Shown one piece after another: positions 10,041 to 20,652 of a stretch of DNA of 64,000 bases. The notes beneath the pieces are model-generated. The model was not told the DNA's origin, did no database searches, and saw nothing but the letters and a program-made list of their open reading frames with translations. Each line of letters opens with the position of its first letter. Position 1 is the stretch's first letter. The stretch covers positions 12,195 to 76,194 of the forward strand of contig JAPLOM010000035.1 of the NCBI GenBank assembly GCA_026400755.1, written 5' to 3'. Source of the stretch: Alphaproteobacteria bacterium. Its GTDB lineage: Bacteria > Pseudomonadota > Alphaproteobacteria > CADEGL01. The position numbers and the translations under genes are program-made.

Positions 10041-11582
10041 GTGACCCAAGCCGCGCCGGCGGCGAACCCTGAAACCCGCCGACTTTTGGTCAATTGCGCG
10101 GTGATGCTGCCGACCATCATGCACTCGGTCGACATCACCATCGCGACCGTGGCACTGCCCAGCATCCAGGGCGCCCTGTCGGCGACGCAAGATCAGGCGG
10201 CCTGGGTCCTGACGGCCTACGTCATCGCGATCGCCATCGTCACGCCGGCCACGGGATGGCTGGCTGGGCGGCTGGGCCGGCGCCGTCTGTTCCTGATCGC
10301 GGTTACCGGCTTCACGCTGACCTCGATGCTGTGCGGCGCGGCGCAGAGCCTGCCGGAATTGGTGCTGTTCCGCCTGTTCCAAGGCGGCTTCGGCGCTGGA
10401 TTGATCCCCCTCTCCCAAGCCGTGGTGCTGGACACCTATCCACCGCGCGAGCATGGGCGGGCCATGGCAATCTGGGGCATCGGCGTCATGGCCGGGCCCA
10501 TCATCGGCCCCACGCTCGGCGGCTATCTAACCGAGTTCTATAGCTGGCGCGCGGTCTTCTACATCAACCTGCCGATCGGCATCCTGGCACTGTTGGGCAT
10601 CCTGGCCTTCGTGCCGGACACGGCGCGCGACCACAGCCGCGCGCTCGACCTGTTCGGCTTCGGCGCGCTGGCCATCTCCATCGCGTGCCTGCAGATGGTC
10701 CTCGACCGCGGCGAGCGGCTTGATTGGTTCGACGATCCCAAGATCGTTATCGGCTGCGCACTGGCCATCGTCGGTTTTTACTTTTATGTGGCGCACTCCC
10801 TCACGCATCACCGGCCGTTTCTCGATCCCAAATTATTTCGAGACCGGAACTTCATCGCCGGACTGATGTTGGGCTTCAGCGCCCATGTCTGCCTTTATTC
10901 GACCGTGGCGCTGCTGCCGCCGTTCCTGCAGAACCTTCTCGAATATCCGGTTCTAACGTCGGGGTTCCTGTTCATCCCGCGCGCGATCGGCACGCTGATC
11001 GGCATGGCTATCGTCAGCCGCTTGGCTGGCAAGGTCGATCCGCGCGTCCTGATCCTGGTCGGATTGCTGATCGCGGCCTACGGCTTGTGGCAGATGACCG
11101 GCTTCACGTTGGAGGTCGAACCGCACGAGATCGTCGTCAGCGGGCTGCTGCTGGGCATTGGCCTCGGCCTGATCTTCGTGCCCGTCAGCACGACCGCGTT
11201 TTCGAGCCTTCCGCGCGCACTGCGCACGGAAGGTGCGGGTATCTATGCCGTCGTGCGCAGCCTGGGCGCGTCCTTGGGCATTTCCGTATTCGTGACCCTG
11301 TTCGTGCGCAACGCCCAGGCCAACCGCTCGGCCCTGGTCGAGAACGTGACGCCCTACAACAATCTGTTCCGCGCGCCGTATTTGCCGCCGCAATGGAGCC
11401 TGGGGCATTCCGAAAGCCTGTCGTCGCTCAGCCGCGTGGTCGACCGGCAGGCCGAGATGATCGCCTACGTTTGGGACTTCCAGGTTTTGATGTTCTTGAC
11501 GCTGGCGGTCATTCCGCTGGTCTTCCTGATCACGCCGCCGAAGAAGGCCGCCAAGAGCGAGCCGCCGGCCGTGCAGGAATAG
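10041..11582 (+). CDS. MFS drug:H+ antiporter, DHA2 (EmrB/QacA) family
   Basis: 513 aa, 14-TM-type pattern, LDITIATVALP-like and GWLAGRLGRRRLF motifs; partner of the upstream EmrA-like gene. Confidence 0.9.
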   Translation: MTQAAPAANPETRRLLVNCAVMLPTIMHSVDITIATVALPSIQGALSATQDQAAWVLTAYVIAIAIVTPATGWLAGRLGRRRLFLIAVTGFTLTSMLCGAAQSLPELVLFRLFQGGFGAGLIPLSQAVVLDTYPPREHGRAMAIWGIGVMAGPIIGPTLGGYLTEFYSWRAVFYINLPIGILALLGILAFVPDTARDHSRALDLFGFGALAISIACLQMVLDRGERLDWFDDPKIVIGCALAIVGFYFYVAHSLTHHRPFLDPKLFRDRNFIAGLMLGFSAHVCLYSTVALLPPFLQNLLEYPVLTSGFLFIPRAIGTLIGMAIVSRLAGKVDPRVLILVGLLIAAYGLWQMTGFTLEVEPHEIVVSGLLLGIGLGLIFVPVSTTAFSSLPRALRTEGAGIYAVVRSLGASLGISVFVTLFVRNAQANRSALVENVTPYNNLFRAPYLPPQWSLGHSESLSSLSRVVDRQAEMIAYVWDFQVLMFLTLAVIPLVFLITPPKKAAKSEPPAVQE

Positions 11583-11585
11583 GCA

Positions 11586-12023
11586 TTAGTCGTCGCGGTG
11601 GGTGCGCTCGCTACGCTCGTGGCGTTCCTGCGCCTCGATGCTGAGCGTCGCGATTGGACGCGCTTCCAGGCGGCGCAGGCTGATCGGCTCGTTCGTCTCG
11701 ACGCAATAGCCGTAGGTGCCATCCTCGATCCGTCGCAGTGCCTCGTCGATCTTCGAGATCAGCTTGCGCTCGCGATCGCGCGTGCGCAGCTCAATCGAAG
11801 TGTCTGTTTCCAACGATGCGCGGTCGGTCATGTCGGCCTCGTGCATGCCACCCGTTTGAAGATGACTGAGAGTTTCATGAGATCCATCAAGGAGCGATTG
11901 CCGCCATTGCAAAAGCTTCTGGCGGAAATACTCCCGCTGGCGGGGATTCATGAACTCTTCTTTATCCGAGGGCTTGTATACGGATGGCAGTTTCGAGCGG
12001 GGCATGTTCTCGGTGAATCGCAC
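11586..12023 (-). CDS. DksA/TraR-family protein
   Basis: REYFRQKLLQWRQSLL...DRASLETDTSIELRTRDRERKLISKIDEALRRIEDGTYGYCVETNEPISLRRLEARPIATLSIEAQERHE; zinc-finger Cys reduced. Confidence 0.85.
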   Translation of the reverse strand: MRFTENMPRSKLPSVYKPSDKEEFMNPRQREYFRQKLLQWRQSLLDGSHETLSHLQTGGMHEADMTDRASLETDTSIELRTRDRERKLISKIDEALRRIEDGTYGYCVETNEPISLRRLEARPIATLSIEAQERHERSERTHRDD

Positions 12024-12186
12024 TCAGTGGTCAACGCAAGGGGGGTCCCGACGGCGCGACATACTATGCAGGACGGGGGTACGCCGCAATCGAGACGCAA
12101 GGGCCGGAAATGGCGGTTTTTCCTGTCCGGATAGGGGCTCTGCCGGTAGGGTTGCCCCCCATGCCGCGGCCGGGGACGCTCGGGAA

Positions 12187-13065
12187 ATGGTCAGGAAAGG
12201 CATTGTGTTAGCCGGTGGCGCGGGCTCCCGCCTGCGCCCAGCAACCCTTGCGGTCAGCAAGCAGCTCCTGCCCGTCTATGACCGGCCGATGGTTTACTAC
12301 CCTCTGGCCTTGCTGATGGAAGCGGGCATCCGGGACATCCTTCTCATCGCGGCGCCAGACCAGATGCCTCTTTATCGGCAGCTGCTCGGCACGGGCGACG
12401 GCTTCGGCGTCAAGCTGTCCTACCGCGCCCAAGCCAAGCCGCTTGACCTGCCGGACGCCTTCCGCGTGGGCGCTTCCTTCGTCGGTCGTGAACCGGTGTG
12501 TCTGGCGCTCGGCGACAATGTGATGTTCGGGCGATCCCTGGCGAAGACGCTGAAACACGCAGCCCGGATGGAAGACGGCGCGCGGATTTTTGTCCGCCGC
12601 GTGCCGGACGCACGCCCCTTCGGCACGGTCGCATTCGGCACGGACGGCCGGCCGCGGCGGCTGGTCGAAAAACCGACGGCCAAAAAGCCGGGCGACGCCG
12701 TGCCTGGCATTTACTTCTTCGGCCCCGACGTTGTCGCGAAAGCGCGGCGGCTCCAGCCGTCGGCACGCGGTGAACTGGAAATCACGGATCTTTTGCGCAC
12801 GTATCTGGAGCGTGGCGCCCTGTCGGTTGATCGCCTGCCCAGGGACGTCGCGTGGTTCGACATGGGTACGCCCGATTCCCTTCTCGACGCGGCCCGCGCC
12901 ATCCGCGACCGCGAGCGCACGCGCGGCGACAAGGTGGCGTGCCCTGAAGTCATCGCCTGGCGGCAGGGCTGGCTTAGTCCCACAGCCCTGCGCCGCCGCG
13001 CGGACGCACTTGTGGGCACCGAATACGGACGCTATCTCGCCCGCTGCGCCGCGGCGCACCGCTGA
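12187..13065 (+). CDS. Sugar-1-phosphate nucleotidylyltransferase (RfbA/RmlA-like)
   Basis: KGIVLAGGAGSRLRPATLAVSKQLLPVYDRPMVYYPLALLMEAGIRDILLI. The ATG at 12187 is in frame with the longer ORF starting at 11950. Confidence 0.85.
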   Translation: MVRKGIVLAGGAGSRLRPATLAVSKQLLPVYDRPMVYYPLALLMEAGIRDILLIAAPDQMPLYRQLLGTGDGFGVKLSYRAQAKPLDLPDAFRVGASFVGREPVCLALGDNVMFGRSLAKTLKHAARMEDGARIFVRRVPDARPFGTVAFGTDGRPRRLVEKPTAKKPGDAVPGIYFFGPDVVAKARRLQPSARGELEITDLLRTYLERGALSVDRLPRDVAWFDMGTPDSLLDAARAIRDRERTRGDKVACPEVIAWRQGWLSPTALRRRADALVGTEYGRYLARCAAAHR

Positions 13066-13102
13066 CCGTTCCGACCATCGTTCCCACCAGGAGACATTCC
13101 CA

Positions 13103-13870
13103 ATGCGTCTGAAGAACAAAGTCGCCGTCATCACCGGCGGCGCGCGCGGCATCGGCGAGGCTTATGTGCGGCGTTACGTCGAGGAAGGCGCCAAGGTCGT
13201 CATCGGCGACCTGTTGGACAAGGAAGGCGCCGCACTGGCCAAGGCGCTAAACGGCAACGCGCGCTATGTCCGCTGCGACGTCACCAAGGAAGCCGATGTC
13301 GATGCGTTGATGGATGACGCCGTGAAGGCGTTTGGTGGCCTCGACATCTGCATCGCCAATGCGGGCGTGGTCGATTCCGGCAGCATCCTGGATGTTTCGG
13401 ACAAAACGTTCGACCACGTCATGGCGGTTAACATTAAAGGCCCTCATTTGACCTGCCGCGCAGCGGCGAAACGGATGATCGCGGCCAAGAAGGGGGGCGT
13501 CCTCATCAACATCGCCTCGACCGTGGCCATCCTGGGCGAGGTGGGCGAAGGTTGCTATCCGGTCAGCAAAGGCGCGGTGAACGCGCTGACGCGCGTGCTG
13601 GCCGTCGAGCTGGCGGACCACGATATTCGCGTCGTCGCCATCGGTCCCGGCGGCACGCGCACGGGCATGATGTCCGATGCGCTTCCCGGCACGCCGCGCG
13701 GCAAGCGAATCGCCATGCGCACGCCCCTGCGCCGCATGGCCGAGCCCGAGGAGATGGCCGGCGTCGCGGTTTTCCTGGCCTCGTCGGACGCCAGCTACAT
13801 CACCGGCCAGACCATCTATGTCGACGGCGGCCGCTTGGTGTTGAACATGATCATGCCGGACAAGGACTAA
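13103..13870 (+). CDS. SDR-family oxidoreductase
   Basis: MRLKNKVAVITGGARGIGEAYV...NIASTVAILGEVGEGCYPVSKGAV. Confidence 0.9.
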   Translation: MRLKNKVAVITGGARGIGEAYVRRYVEEGAKVVIGDLLDKEGAALAKALNGNARYVRCDVTKEADVDALMDDAVKAFGGLDICIANAGVVDSGSILDVSDKTFDHVMAVNIKGPHLTCRAAAKRMIAAKKGGVLINIASTVAILGEVGEGCYPVSKGAVNALTRVLAVELADHDIRVVAIGPGGTRTGMMSDALPGTPRGKRIAMRTPLRRMAEPEEMAGVAVFLASSDASYITGQTIYVDGGRLVLNMIMPDKD

Positions 13871-14532
13871 GCCGGAACGACGCCTTCCGCGATCAGCCGC
13901 TCGACCACGGCCTCGTCTTCGGGGCGGTTGATGTTGAGGAACGGATCGAACGGCTTGGTTGGATAGGCCGCCGTGGCAACGCGGTGGCCCGCCATCCAGG
14001 CCTCGACCTTGCGCGCACCACCTTGGGCGAGGTCGCGATGGAGTGCGTCGGCCAGCCCGACCGGCCACAAGCCGAAAACCGGATGGGTGCGGCCGCCGGA
14101 TTCGGCATAGGCAAGATCCGCCTGCTGGACGTTGCGTGCGGCAATCAACCTCTCCACCACGTCATCCGGAAAGAACGGCACGTCGGTTGGAAACGACGCG
14201 ACCCATGCCACGTCCGGGTGATGAGCACGCACCCACAGCAGCCCGGCCAGAACACCCGCGAGAGGACCGGCGAAGCCTTCGACCGGATCGCGCGCGACCG
14301 GCAGGCCGAAGGCCGAAAAACGAGCGGGATCGCCATTGGCGTTAAGCACCAAAGGACCCACCTGCGGCTTGGCGCGCGCGATCACCCGCGCCAGGATCGG
14401 CCGTCCGCCAAGGAGACGCAGGCACTTGTCGCCACCGCCCATACGGCTGGACCGCCCGCCGGCCAGAAGCACGCCCACAACCGTTTGAGGCTCTCTCGTC
14501 ATCGCGCGCACTATGGCGTCCGCCGCCCGCAC
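13867..14532 (-). CDS. mobA: Molybdenum cofactor guanylyltransferase
   Basis: VVGVLLAGGRSSRMGGGDKCLRLLGGRPILARVIARAKPQVGPLVLNANGDPARF. Confidence 0.92.
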   Translation of the reverse strand: MRAADAIVRAMTREPQTVVGVLLAGGRSSRMGGGDKCLRLLGGRPILARVIARAKPQVGPLVLNANGDPARFSAFGLPVARDPVEGFAGPLAGVLAGLLWVRAHHPDVAWVASFPTDVPFFPDDVVERLIAARNVQQADLAYAESGGRTHPVFGLWPVGLADALHRDLAQGGARKVEAWMAGHRVATAAYPTKPFDPFLNINRPEDEAVVERLIAEGVVPA

Positions 14533-14600
14533 GGGCCATAGAGGGCTGGACAGGACGAGGGCGCGCTCGCATCCTGCGCATTGAACCAGACCCTTTGGGA

Positions 14601-14616
14601 CATATGTTTACATATG
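14601..14616. promoter_or_regulatory. CATATG-TTTA-CATATG repeat in the mobA/moaA divergent intergenic region (possible operator)
   Basis: Direct reading; sits 20 nt before the moaA ATG. Confidence 0.35.
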
Positions 14617-14635
14617 AAGGGGTTACAGGGACGCG

Positions 14636-15682
14636 ATGCCTGACGATTTGATTATCAGAGAGGCCGACCGGACTGTGGCGAAGAGCGCACCTCTCGTCGA
14701 TCCGTTCGCGCGCGCCATCAGTTATCTGCGCGTCTCGGTCACCGACCGGTGCGACTTCCGCTGCGTCTACTGCATGTCGGAGGACATGACGTTCCTGCCG
14801 AAGGCCGAGATCCTGACGCTGGAGGAGATCGAACGCCTATGCGGCGCTTTCGTCGATCTGGGCGTTCGCAAGCTCCGGCTTACAGGCGGCGAGCCATTGG
14901 CACGGCGCAACATCATGTCGCTCGTCCGCGGACTTGGCAGGCATCTGTCGACAGGACACCTCGACGAGTTGACGCTCACCACCAACGGCAGCCAGCTCGC
15001 GCGTTATGCCCAAGAGTTGCGCGACGCCGGCATGCGCCGCATCAACGTCTCGCTCGACACGCTCGATCCGGAAAAATTCACCGCCATCACGCGTTGGGGC
15101 AAGCTCGACAAGGTGCTGGATGGCATCGAAGCGGCCAAGGCGGCCGGCTTGGCGATCAAGATCAACGCCGTCGCACTCAAAGATATCAACATCGACGAAC
15201 TGGACGGCATGGTGGCCTGGTGCGGCGAGCGCGGCTTCGACATGACGATCATCGAAGTGATGCCGATGGGCGACGTCGGCGAGCAGCGGACGGATCAGTA
15301 TTATCCGCTTTCCATGGTCCGCGCGCAGTTGGCACGGCGCTGGACGCTTGACGAATCCGACCACCGCACGGGCGGACCCGCGCGCTATGTGACCGTACGC
15401 GAGACGGGCGCGCGGCTGGGTTTCATCACGCCGATGACTCACAATTTCTGCGAGTCATGCAACCGCGTGCGCCTCACCTGCACCGGCATGCTCTATATGT
15501 GCCTGGGCCAGGAGGACGCGGCCGACCTGCGCGCACCGCTGCGGCAAAGCTCGGACGATGGAGCGTTGCGCGACGCCATCCGCGACGCCATCGCGCGCAA
15601 GCCGAAAGGCCATGACTTCGTCATCGACCGGCGCCGGCAGGCGATTTCCGTCCCGCGCCATATGAGCGTGACCGGCGGCTGA
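14636..15682 (+). CDS. moaA: GTP 3',8-cyclase
   Basis: Radical [11 protein letters not shown] plus C-terminal [21 protein letters not shown]. Confidence 0.95.
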   Translation: MPDDLIIREADRTVAKSAPLVDPFARAISYLRVSVTDRCDFRCVYCMSEDMTFLPKAEILTLEEIERLCGAFVDLGVRKLRLTGGEPLARRNIMSLVRGLGRHLSTGHLDELTLTTNGSQLARYAQELRDAGMRRINVSLDTLDPEKFTAITRWGKLDKVLDGIEAAKAAGLAIKINAVALKDINIDELDGMVAWCGERGFDMTIIEVMPMGDVGEQRTDQYYPLSMVRAQLARRWTLDESDHRTGGPARYVTVRETGARLGFITPMTHNFCESCNRVRLTCTGMLYMCLGQEDAADLRAPLRQSSDDGALRDAIRDAIARKPKGHDFVIDRRRQAISVPRHMSVTGG

Positions 15683-15808
15683 ATTCTGTCCGCCAGGACG
15701 AAAAAACTGCTTTAAAATCAACGTTGTCGAGGCTCGATTCTTGCATGGAATCGGCTTTTGCGGCCAAGAATCCTGGCCTGCTTTTCAAAAGTTAGCCTGA
15801 CGGCGCGC

Positions 15809-18040
15809 ATGTCTTCGACGACGATAAATTCCGCTCCACCGGTCATGGGGCCGGTCCGCGCCTCGTCCGAAGCGAGGGAATGGGCGTCCCCCGACGGCGC
15901 GCCAGCCCCGTGGCTTTTGCAATCCATTGAACCGGACGATCTGCCTCGGTCATCGGCAAACTATGCGACGAAGCTGGGTATCGCCCTGTTTTGCTCCATC
16001 GGATTGCATTTCGCAGCCGTGACGGTGGTCGCGGCGGGCTTGCCGCATATCAATTTGGATTGGCTCAAGCTGCGCGATGCGCCGATCAAGCGTGTGGACG
16101 TTGTCTTCTACGATCCCGTTGCACCCGAAGAAGTAGCGCCCGCCACCGGCGTCGTCGCCCAGGAACAAGGTCACTTCGGGTTGGGAAGCGCGGAACAGCG
16201 TGGTCGGGACGTGGGGCGCAATCCCACGCCCGCGCCGGCCGATGTGACAAAGCCGAATGCACGCCGGGTGGCCCTGGGACAAGGCCAGACCGGCGAGGGC
16301 GATGCCACGGCAGCCAACGTCGCGAAGACCGCCGCCGCCGAAAATGCCGCGGCGAGTCCGAAATCGGATTCGTCCCAGCCGGCGGAGGGAAAGGACAATC
16401 GCACCGAGAAGATGGCCGCCGCGCGATCTTCGCAAAGTCCCACGCAGGCCGCTGCCGCCGCGCAAACAGCGACCGCGAAGACAGACGCCAAACCCGGCGA
16501 CGCGAGCGCGGCCGGACAGGTCGGCGGCAAAGGCAAGGACGACCGCAGCACCACGGCACAGAACCAGCTAAAGCAGGAATCGGAAAGCGCACAGCAAGCC
16601 TCGACCACGGCCGCGAAGGATGCGGGCGGCTCGCCACCGCGGACGGCGCCCTTGGCGACCTCGCTGCCCATTCTCGACCGGGAGGACCGCGGCAAGCCCA
16701 AGCAGGAAACCGCCCAGGAGCAGCCGGCCCGAGTCGTCGTGGCCCGCCTACAGACCGCCGAGATTCAGCCGCAGCCGGTTCCACCTAAAAAAGAGCAAGC
16801 TCAGCTTCAAGCCTCGGAATCGACCGTGCAGCCTGTGGAGCGTCCGCGGGACCTGCGCGAAGACGGTGGCCCGTCGAATCTCAAGTTGGCGGTAAAGGCC
16901 TCCGCGGGCGATGCCATGCTGCCCGCGACGGGAACCGGAACCAGCAACGAATCCGGCGCGGCGTCCGGTGCGCCCAAGACCAGCCCCCCCACGCCCGTCC
17001 GCTCCGCACAGGCGATGACGCCTGCACCAGCGGAAAGCTCGACGAACGTCGCGACCAAGCTGATGCTCCAGACTATGCCCGGGCTGGATGGAACGCTGGC
17101 GGCCGCGATGGCCAACCCGGAGGCGGTGCCCGTATCGCCGCCCACGCCACGGCGCGAACAGGTCATCGCGCGCATGCAGAAGGCCGCCAATCAGGGATTT
17201 GCCTACGCCCAATACGGCGTCGCGCGGCGCGAGCTGATCGGCCAGGGAGTCGCGCGCGACCCGAAAGCCGCGGCGGATATGCTGGAGCGTGCCGCGCGCC
17301 AGGGGTATCCGATGGCCCAATTGACCCTCGGATACATGGCGCTCAAGGGCTATGGCGTGAAACAGGACAAGACGGAAGCCCTGACCTGGCTGACCCTGGC
17401 CGCGAGCCAAGGTAACGGAGACGCTGCCCGTGCCGCGGCGCTGATCGAGCCCACCTTGACCGCGCAGGAGTTGATCGCCGCGCGCCGGTCGGTCAGCGAT
17501 TGGAAATCCGTCATGGGCGCCGCGACGCCACCCGCGGCGGCCGAGGGCAAGGCCACTCCGGAACGGGGGCCCTTGCAGGATGCTGTTGCGCACGGCGATG
17601 TGGCCGCGGTGCGCGCGCTGGCCGCGCGGGGCGAGGACGCCAACGGGCGAGACCGCGAAGGCCGCACGGCAATGATCAACGCCGGCTGGCGCGGCGACGG
17701 CGCAATGGTGGAAAGCTTGCTCGAGGTGGGCGCCGATCCCGACATCGTCGACAACGAAGGCCGCACGTCCATCATGTGGGCGGCCGGCAACGGCTATCCC
17801 AACGTAGTCGAGCGCCTGATCAAAGCCGGCGTCGAGTTGGACCTGAAGGACAAGACCGGCCGCACGGCCGTGACCTCCGCCGCGCTCAACGGCCACACCG
17901 ACGTGGTCAAAGCGCTAGTTACCGCCAAAGCGAAGCTGGACGTCCGCGACGATCGCGGCAAAACGGCGCTGGATTACGCGCTTAGGCAGAATTATCCGGA
18001 CATCGTCCAGATTCTGGAAAAGGCCGGCGCGAAGCGCTGA
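15809..18040 (+). CDS. Single-TM protein with a low-complexity linker, Sel1-like repeats and C-terminal ankyrin repeats
   Basis: The ORF opens at 15758; an in-frame ATG near 15809 is a likely start. TM LGIALFCSIGLHFAAVTVVAAG, Sel1 AQYGVARRELIGQGVARDPKAAADMLERAARQGYPMAQLTLGYMALKGYGV, ANK NDREGRTAMINAGWRGDGAMVESLLEVGADPDIVDNEGRTSIMWAAGNGY. Confidence 0.8.
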   Translation: MSSTTINSAPPVMGPVRASSEAREWASPDGAPAPWLLQSIEPDDLPRSSANYATKLGIALFCSIGLHFAAVTVVAAGLPHINLDWLKLRDAPIKRVDVVFYDPVAPEEVAPATGVVAQEQGHFGLGSAEQRGRDVGRNPTPAPADVTKPNARRVALGQGQTGEGDATAANVAKTAAAENAAASPKSDSSQPAEGKDNRTEKMAAARSSQSPTQAAAAAQTATAKTDAKPGDASAAGQVGGKGKDDRSTTAQNQLKQESESAQQASTTAAKDAGGSPPRTAPLATSLPILDREDRGKPKQETAQEQPARVVVARLQTAEIQPQPVPPKKEQAQLQASESTVQPVERPRDLREDGGPSNLKLAVKASAGDAMLPATGTGTSNESGAASGAPKTSPPTPVRSAQAMTPAPAESSTNVATKLMLQTMPGLDGTLAAAMANPEAVPVSPPTPRREQVIARMQKAANQGFAYAQYGVARRELIGQGVARDPKAAADMLERAARQGYPMAQLTLGYMALKGYGVKQDKTEALTWLTLAASQGNGDAARAAALIEPTLTAQELIAARRSVSDWKSVMGAATPPAAAEGKATPERGPLQDAVAHGDVAAVRALAARGEDANGRDREGRTAMINAGWRGDGAMVESLLEVGADPDIVDNEGRTSIMWAAGNGYPNVVERLIKAGVELDLKDKTGRTAVTSAALNGHTDVVKALVTAKAKLDVRDDRGKTALDYALRQNYPDIVQILEKAGAKR

Positions 18041-18045
18041 TTCGC

Positions 18046-18558
18046 TTACTTGATGTCGATGCGATGCGCGAAGTCGCGCCCATCGCTGACCGTGATCTGG
18101 GTATAGCCCAGAAGCTTGGCCAGATCGAAGAACGTGAAATAATCCTCGACGCCCACTTCGTTGAAGAACGGCGTCATGCGCGATGACGCCGTCAGAATGG
18201 CCAGAAGGGCGCGCATCCGGTACAGCGTGTTGTACGAGTTCTCGTACAGGCCGACGATGATGAGCTTCTCGGCTTGGTCGCCTTTGGCGAAGATCGCGAA
18301 GGGCGGCGGATAGGGATTCGACATCATCTGCGCCGTCATCGCGGTGACGAATCCAAGCCGGCGTTTCCGGTCGGAATCGGGCAAGGTCTTCGCGCGCGCC
18401 ACATAGGTCTCTTGCGTCTTCGGCGGCGGGTAATAGTAGCCCGCGTGGCGTTCCTCCGCGCGCGCTGGGCCGAGAGCGCACAGAACGACGAGCGCGAGCC
18501 CGAACAAAGCAACTTTGTTGGCCACGGCATCTCTCCTTCGCGGCGGCTGAGCCCGCAC
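18046..18558 (-). CDS. Conserved hypothetical secreted protein
   Basis: Signal peptide; 170 aa; intact ORF with matching codon usage. Confidence 0.65.
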   Translation of the reverse strand: MRAQPPRRRDAVANKVALFGLALVVLCALGPARAEERHAGYYYPPPKTQETYVARAKTLPDSDRKRRLGFVTAMTAQMMSNPYPPPFAIFAKGDQAEKLIIVGLYENSYNTLYRMRALLAILTASSRMTPFFNEVGVEDYFTFFDLAKLLGYTQITVSDGRDFAHRIDIK

Positions 18559-18687
18559 GATGGCCGATGGTTATGGGTTTGGCAACGCAGGGTTTTTGGC
18601 GACTCGGACGGCTGGCGTCCCCCTTTCCGTCGGCTATACTCCCGGCCGTCACGCGTGAACCCTCGGGAGCGTACGAAAAGCCGGTCC

Positions 18688-19455
18688 ATGCCGAGCAAAC
18701 GGATAGCTTTTGTCGCGGCCGACACCGAGCCCGCCCAAGGCGCGCTCGCGCGCTTACGCGCGCGCTACGCCTCGGTCGAGCCTGATCAGGCTGAGATCGT
18801 GGTGGCGCTCGGCGGCGATGGCTTCATGCTCGAGACGCTCCACCGCTTCAGCGCGCGCCGCGTGCCGATCTACGGCATGCACCGCGGCACGGTCGGCTTC
18901 CTGATGAACGAGTACCGGGAAGACGGGCTGGAACAGCGCCTGGAAAAATCGACCGCGACAACCCTCTATCCGCTGCGCATGGAAGCGCGGACGATCGACG
19001 GCGAGACGCACACGGCGCTGGCCATCAACGAGGTCTCGCTTCTGCGCGAAAAGCGCTTCGCGGCCAAGATCCGGATCACCGTCGACGATATCGTCCGCAT
19101 GGACGAGCTGATTTGCGACGGCATCCTGATCTCCACCCCCGCGGGCAGCACGGCTTATAACCTGTCGGCGTTCGGCCCCATCCTGCCGGTCGGCTCTAAC
19201 GCGCTGGCCCTCACGCCGATCAGCGCGTTCCGCCCCCGGCGCTGGCGCGGCGCCATCCTATCGCACGCGGCGAAGGTGGTGTTCGAGGTCAAGGACGCCC
19301 AGCACCGGCCGGTCAGCGCGACGGCCGACTTCACCGAGGTCCGCAGCATCACGCGTGTCGAGGTCAGCGAGGACCGCACCAGCGCCCACATGATCCTGTT
19401 CGACGCCGAACACAATTTCGAAGAACGGATCCTGAAAGAACAGTTCATCTCCTAG
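18688..19455 (+). CDS. nadK: NAD kinase
   Basis: [41 protein letters not shown] motifs. Confidence 0.93.
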   Translation: MPSKRIAFVAADTEPAQGALARLRARYASVEPDQAEIVVALGGDGFMLETLHRFSARRVPIYGMHRGTVGFLMNEYREDGLEQRLEKSTATTLYPLRMEARTIDGETHTALAINEVSLLREKRFAAKIRITVDDIVRMDELICDGILISTPAGSTAYNLSAFGPILPVGSNALALTPISAFRPRRWRGAILSHAAKVVFEVKDAQHRPVSATADFTEVRSITRVEVSEDRTSAHMILFDAEHNFEERILKEQFIS

Positions 19456-19466
19456 GGGATTAGCGA

Positions 19467-20642
19467 ATGGCCCGCCGCGACCTGAAAAGCCTCGACATGA
19501 TCCGCACGCTGATCTCCTACGACACGACCAGCCGCGATTCGAATTTGGCCCTGATCGATTACATCAAGACCTATCTGTCCAAGCTGGGCGTCGAATCGGA
19601 GCTGCTCTACGACGACGAGAAGCGCAAGGCCAACCTCTACGCCACGCTCGGCCCCAAGGACCGCGGCGGCATCTGCCTGTCCGGCCACACCGACGTGGTG
19701 CCGATCGACGGCCAGGAATGGTCGACCGACCCGTTCAAGGTTGATGAACGCGGCGGCAAGCTCTACGGCCGCGGCACCTGCGACATGAAAAGCTGGCTGG
19801 CCGTGGCCCTGGCCTATGCACCCGAGTTCCTGGAGCGCGGCCTCAACATCCCGATTCACCTGGCCTTCTCCTACGACGAAGAGGTCGGCTGCATCGGCGT
19901 GCGCCGCCTGATCACCCAGCTCAAGGACCGGCCCCATCGCCCGACCATGTGCATCGTGGGCGAGCCCACGGGCATGAAGGTCGTGCGCGCCCACAAGGGC
20001 AAGCGCAGCTACTACTGCCGCGTCCGCGGCTTCGAGGCGCACTCCTCCCTCACCCCGCGCGGCGTCAACGCGATCGAATATGCGGCCGAGATCGTTCTGA
20101 AGCTGAAGGAGATGGGAAAGCGCCACCGCGACGGCGGCCCCTATGACGACGAATTCGACGTGCCCTACACCACCGTTCACACCGGCGTCATCCATGGCGG
20201 CACCCAACTCAACATCGTGCCCAAGGATTGCGTCTTCGAATTCGAGTTCCGCCATCTGCCGGGCGACGATCCGCTGGCCATGTACGAAGAGATCAAATCC
20301 TTCGCCGAGAAGGAGCTGGCGCCCCAGATGCAGGACGTGGCCGCCGACACGGGCGTCGCCTTCCAGTTGCGCAGCGAGTTTCCCGGGCTCAACATGTCCG
20401 AGGACGATGAGGCCACGGCCCTGGTCAAGCGCCTGACCGGCGCCAACTCAACGGTCAAGGTGGCCTTCGGCACCGAGGCCGGTCTGTTCCAGAAAAGCGG
20501 CATCCCGACCATCATCTGCGGGCCGGGCGAGGTCGACCAGGCGCACAAGCCCGACGAGTTCGTCTCCCTCGACCAGATCGCGCTGTGCGAAGACTTCATG
20601 GCGCGCATCATGGATCATGTCTGCCGCCGCCCCGGAGCCTAG
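19467..20642 (+). CDS. argE: Acetylornithine deacetylase (ArgE/M20 family)
   Basis: CLSGHTDVVPIDGQEWSTDPF, YGRGTCDMKSWLA, AFSYDEEVGCIG. Confidence 0.88.
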   Translation: MARRDLKSLDMIRTLISYDTTSRDSNLALIDYIKTYLSKLGVESELLYDDEKRKANLYATLGPKDRGGICLSGHTDVVPIDGQEWSTDPFKVDERGGKLYGRGTCDMKSWLAVALAYAPEFLERGLNIPIHLAFSYDEEVGCIGVRRLITQLKDRPHRPTMCIVGEPTGMKVVRAHKGKRSYYCRVRGFEAHSSLTPRGVNAIEYAAEIVLKLKEMGKRHRDGGPYDDEFDVPYTTVHTGVIHGGTQLNIVPKDCVFEFEFRHLPGDDPLAMYEEIKSFAEKELAPQMQDVAADTGVAFQLRSEFPGLNMSEDDEATALVKRLTGANSTVKVAFGTEAGLFQKSGIPTIICGPGEVDQAHKPDEFVSLDQIALCEDFMARIMDHVCRRPGA

Positions 20643-20652
20643 CGCCCAAGCC

